Shown: positions 5,363 through 5,916 of the stretch, one piece after another
Layout of the letters: each line of letters begins with the position of its first letter
Position numbering within the stretch: the stretch's first letter is position 1
Source: Croceicoccus sp.
GTDB lineage: Bacteria > Pseudomonadota > Alphaproteobacteria > Sphingomonadales > Sphingomonadaceae
Reading direction: 5' to 3'
DNA: 5,916 nucleotides
Assembly: GCA_029936705.1 (NCBI GenBank)
Contig: JAPYSD010000246.1
Coordinates: 1 to 5,916, forward strand
Position numbers and translations under genes: made by a program
The notes under the pieces: generated by a model
What the model saw: the letters and a program-made list of their open reading frames with translations, nothing else
Databases searched by the model: none
What the model was told of the DNA's origin: nothing

Positions 5363-5369
5363 CGGGCGA

Positions 5370-5916
5370 ATGAATGTGAGGGCATGGCTGATCGGCGCGG
5401 CGGGCGCGGCGCTGGCGATGGCGCCGCCTGCCAGCGGCCAGGGCACGGCGCAGGACGAAGGCCAGGACGCGGCAGTCGCGGCGCCTTCCGGCCCGGTGCT
5501 GCCCACCGTTTCCGAACGTCCGCTGGAAATCAGCGGGACCGATCCGCTGCTGGCGCTGGGGCAGGAACAGGGTGATGGCGGCGGTTTCCGCGGCGCGGTC
5601 AGCCGCGCGGTCGCGCGCCATGGCAGCGTGCGTTCCGCCGCCGCGCTGGTCGATGCCGCCGACGCCCGCCGGGACGAGGCGAGGATGGGGCTGGTCCCCG
5701 ACGTGCAGCTGGGCCTGCAATCGCGCGAAAGCATCGCCAGCAGCTTTTCCGGCCAGCCGGGCACGCAGTTCGAACGCACACGCGCGCGCAGCCGCGTCGA
5801 CGGAACGTTCCAGGTCCGCCAGACGCTGCTGGATTTCGGCGTCACCGGCAGCAACATCGCCGCCGCGGGCCAGCGCCTGCGCGCCGCGCGCGAGGATCTG
5901 GACGCCACGCGCGAAC
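5370..5916 (+). CDS. TolC-family outer membrane efflux protein, N-terminal part (runs off right edge)
   Basis: From ATG 5370 the frame is open for 182 codons to the window end, so the gene is partial. A Sec signal peptide is visible: MNVRAWLIGAAGAALAMA with a basic Arg4, a hydrophobic Ala/Leu core and probable cleavage after PASG, before Gln24. A low-complexity Gly/Ala/Pro/Gln linker follows to about residue 60. Then comes FRGAVSRAVARHGSVRSAAA (73-92), the first helical hairpin segment typical of outer membrane efflux proteins, and ARMGLVPDVQLGL (105-117), where the chain enters the first beta-barrel strands. VRQTLLDFG (149-157), then a long Ala/Arg/Glu-rich helix, closes the visible part. 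TolC-type trimers form the outer-membrane channel of type I secretion or RND efflux systems; which applies depends on genes to the right. The preceding repeat array and own promoter suggest a unit separate from the acyl-CoA genes. Confidence 0.87.
   Translation, partial: MNVRAWLIGAAGAALAMAPPASGQGTAQDEGQDAAVAAPSGPVLPTVSERPLEISGTDPLLALGQEQGDGGGFRGAVSRAVARHGSVRSAAALVDAADARRDEARMGLVPDVQLGLQSRESIASSFSGQPGTQFERTRARSRVDGTFQVRQTLLDFGVTGSNIAAAGQRLRAAREDLDATRE

Larger units (their letters stand above)
5236..5369. other. Intergenic region between tetR and the efflux protein gene
   Basis: This 134-bp gap holds a 13-bp tandem array (5245-5314), a possible promoter (5316-5344) and the ribosome site of the downstream gene. 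No hairpin with a T-tract, and hence no clear terminator for tetR, is seen. The A/T content is higher than in the flanking genes. Confidence 0.6.

Noticed and set aside
5384..5575. Small plus-strand open frame starting at ATG 5384.
   Set aside because: It is out of frame with the efflux protein gene, which has a ribosome site, a signal peptide and a frame open to the window edge.
5117..5908. Long minus-strand open frame covering the repeat array and the efflux gene.
   Set aside because: The opposite strand encodes a signal peptide and TolC-like helices; the minus reading is low-complexity Ser/Ala/Arg and crosses intergenic repeats.

Overview
The window is a GC-rich, tightly packed bacterial segment. 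Gene content, codon bias (G or C at most third positions) and one or two promoter-like sites resembling the alphaproteobacterial housekeeping type suggest an alphaproteobacterium, most likely a sphingomonad (Erythrobacter/Novosphingobium-like). That assignment is inference from style and gene content, not from a marker gene.

Layout. The left part (1-2071) is a leftward operon: an aminoglycoside-phosphotransferase-fold 'phosphotransferase family' protein of the ACAD10/ACAD11/LvaA type, then a complete short-chain dehydrogenase/reductase (SDR), then a second SDR that overlaps it by 4 bases and runs off the left edge. A 211-bp divergent, relatively AT-rich control region (2072-2282) separates this from a rightward operon (2283-4569): a MaoC-type (R)-enoyl-CoA hydratase, a PtpB-like tyrosine/lipid phosphatase and an MDR-family NADPH:quinone oxidoreductase. 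These three are joined by 4-base GTGA and ATGA start/stop overlaps. A TetR-family regulator follows after 63 bp (4633-5235). Its Shine-Dalgarno lies in the 3' arm of a long imperfect inverted repeat.

After tetR comes a 134-bp gap holding a striking 13-bp tandem repeat (5.4 copies). Then the 5' part of a TolC-like outer-membrane efflux protein gene begins and runs off the right edge. That gene probably belongs to a separate transport system.

How the genes may work together. Hydratase, two SDRs, quinone-oxidoreductase-like reductase, ACAD10/11-type kinase and a TetR regulator make a coherent acyl-CoA catabolism locus. The most specific idea is phosphorylation-dependent degradation of a hydroxyacyl-CoA (4-hydroxyacyl type), as known for LvaA in levulinate catabolism and for ACAD10/11. 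The matching acyl-CoA dehydrogenase would lie outside the window. The co-transcribed CX5R phosphatase, divergent from the kinase, is the least explained member.
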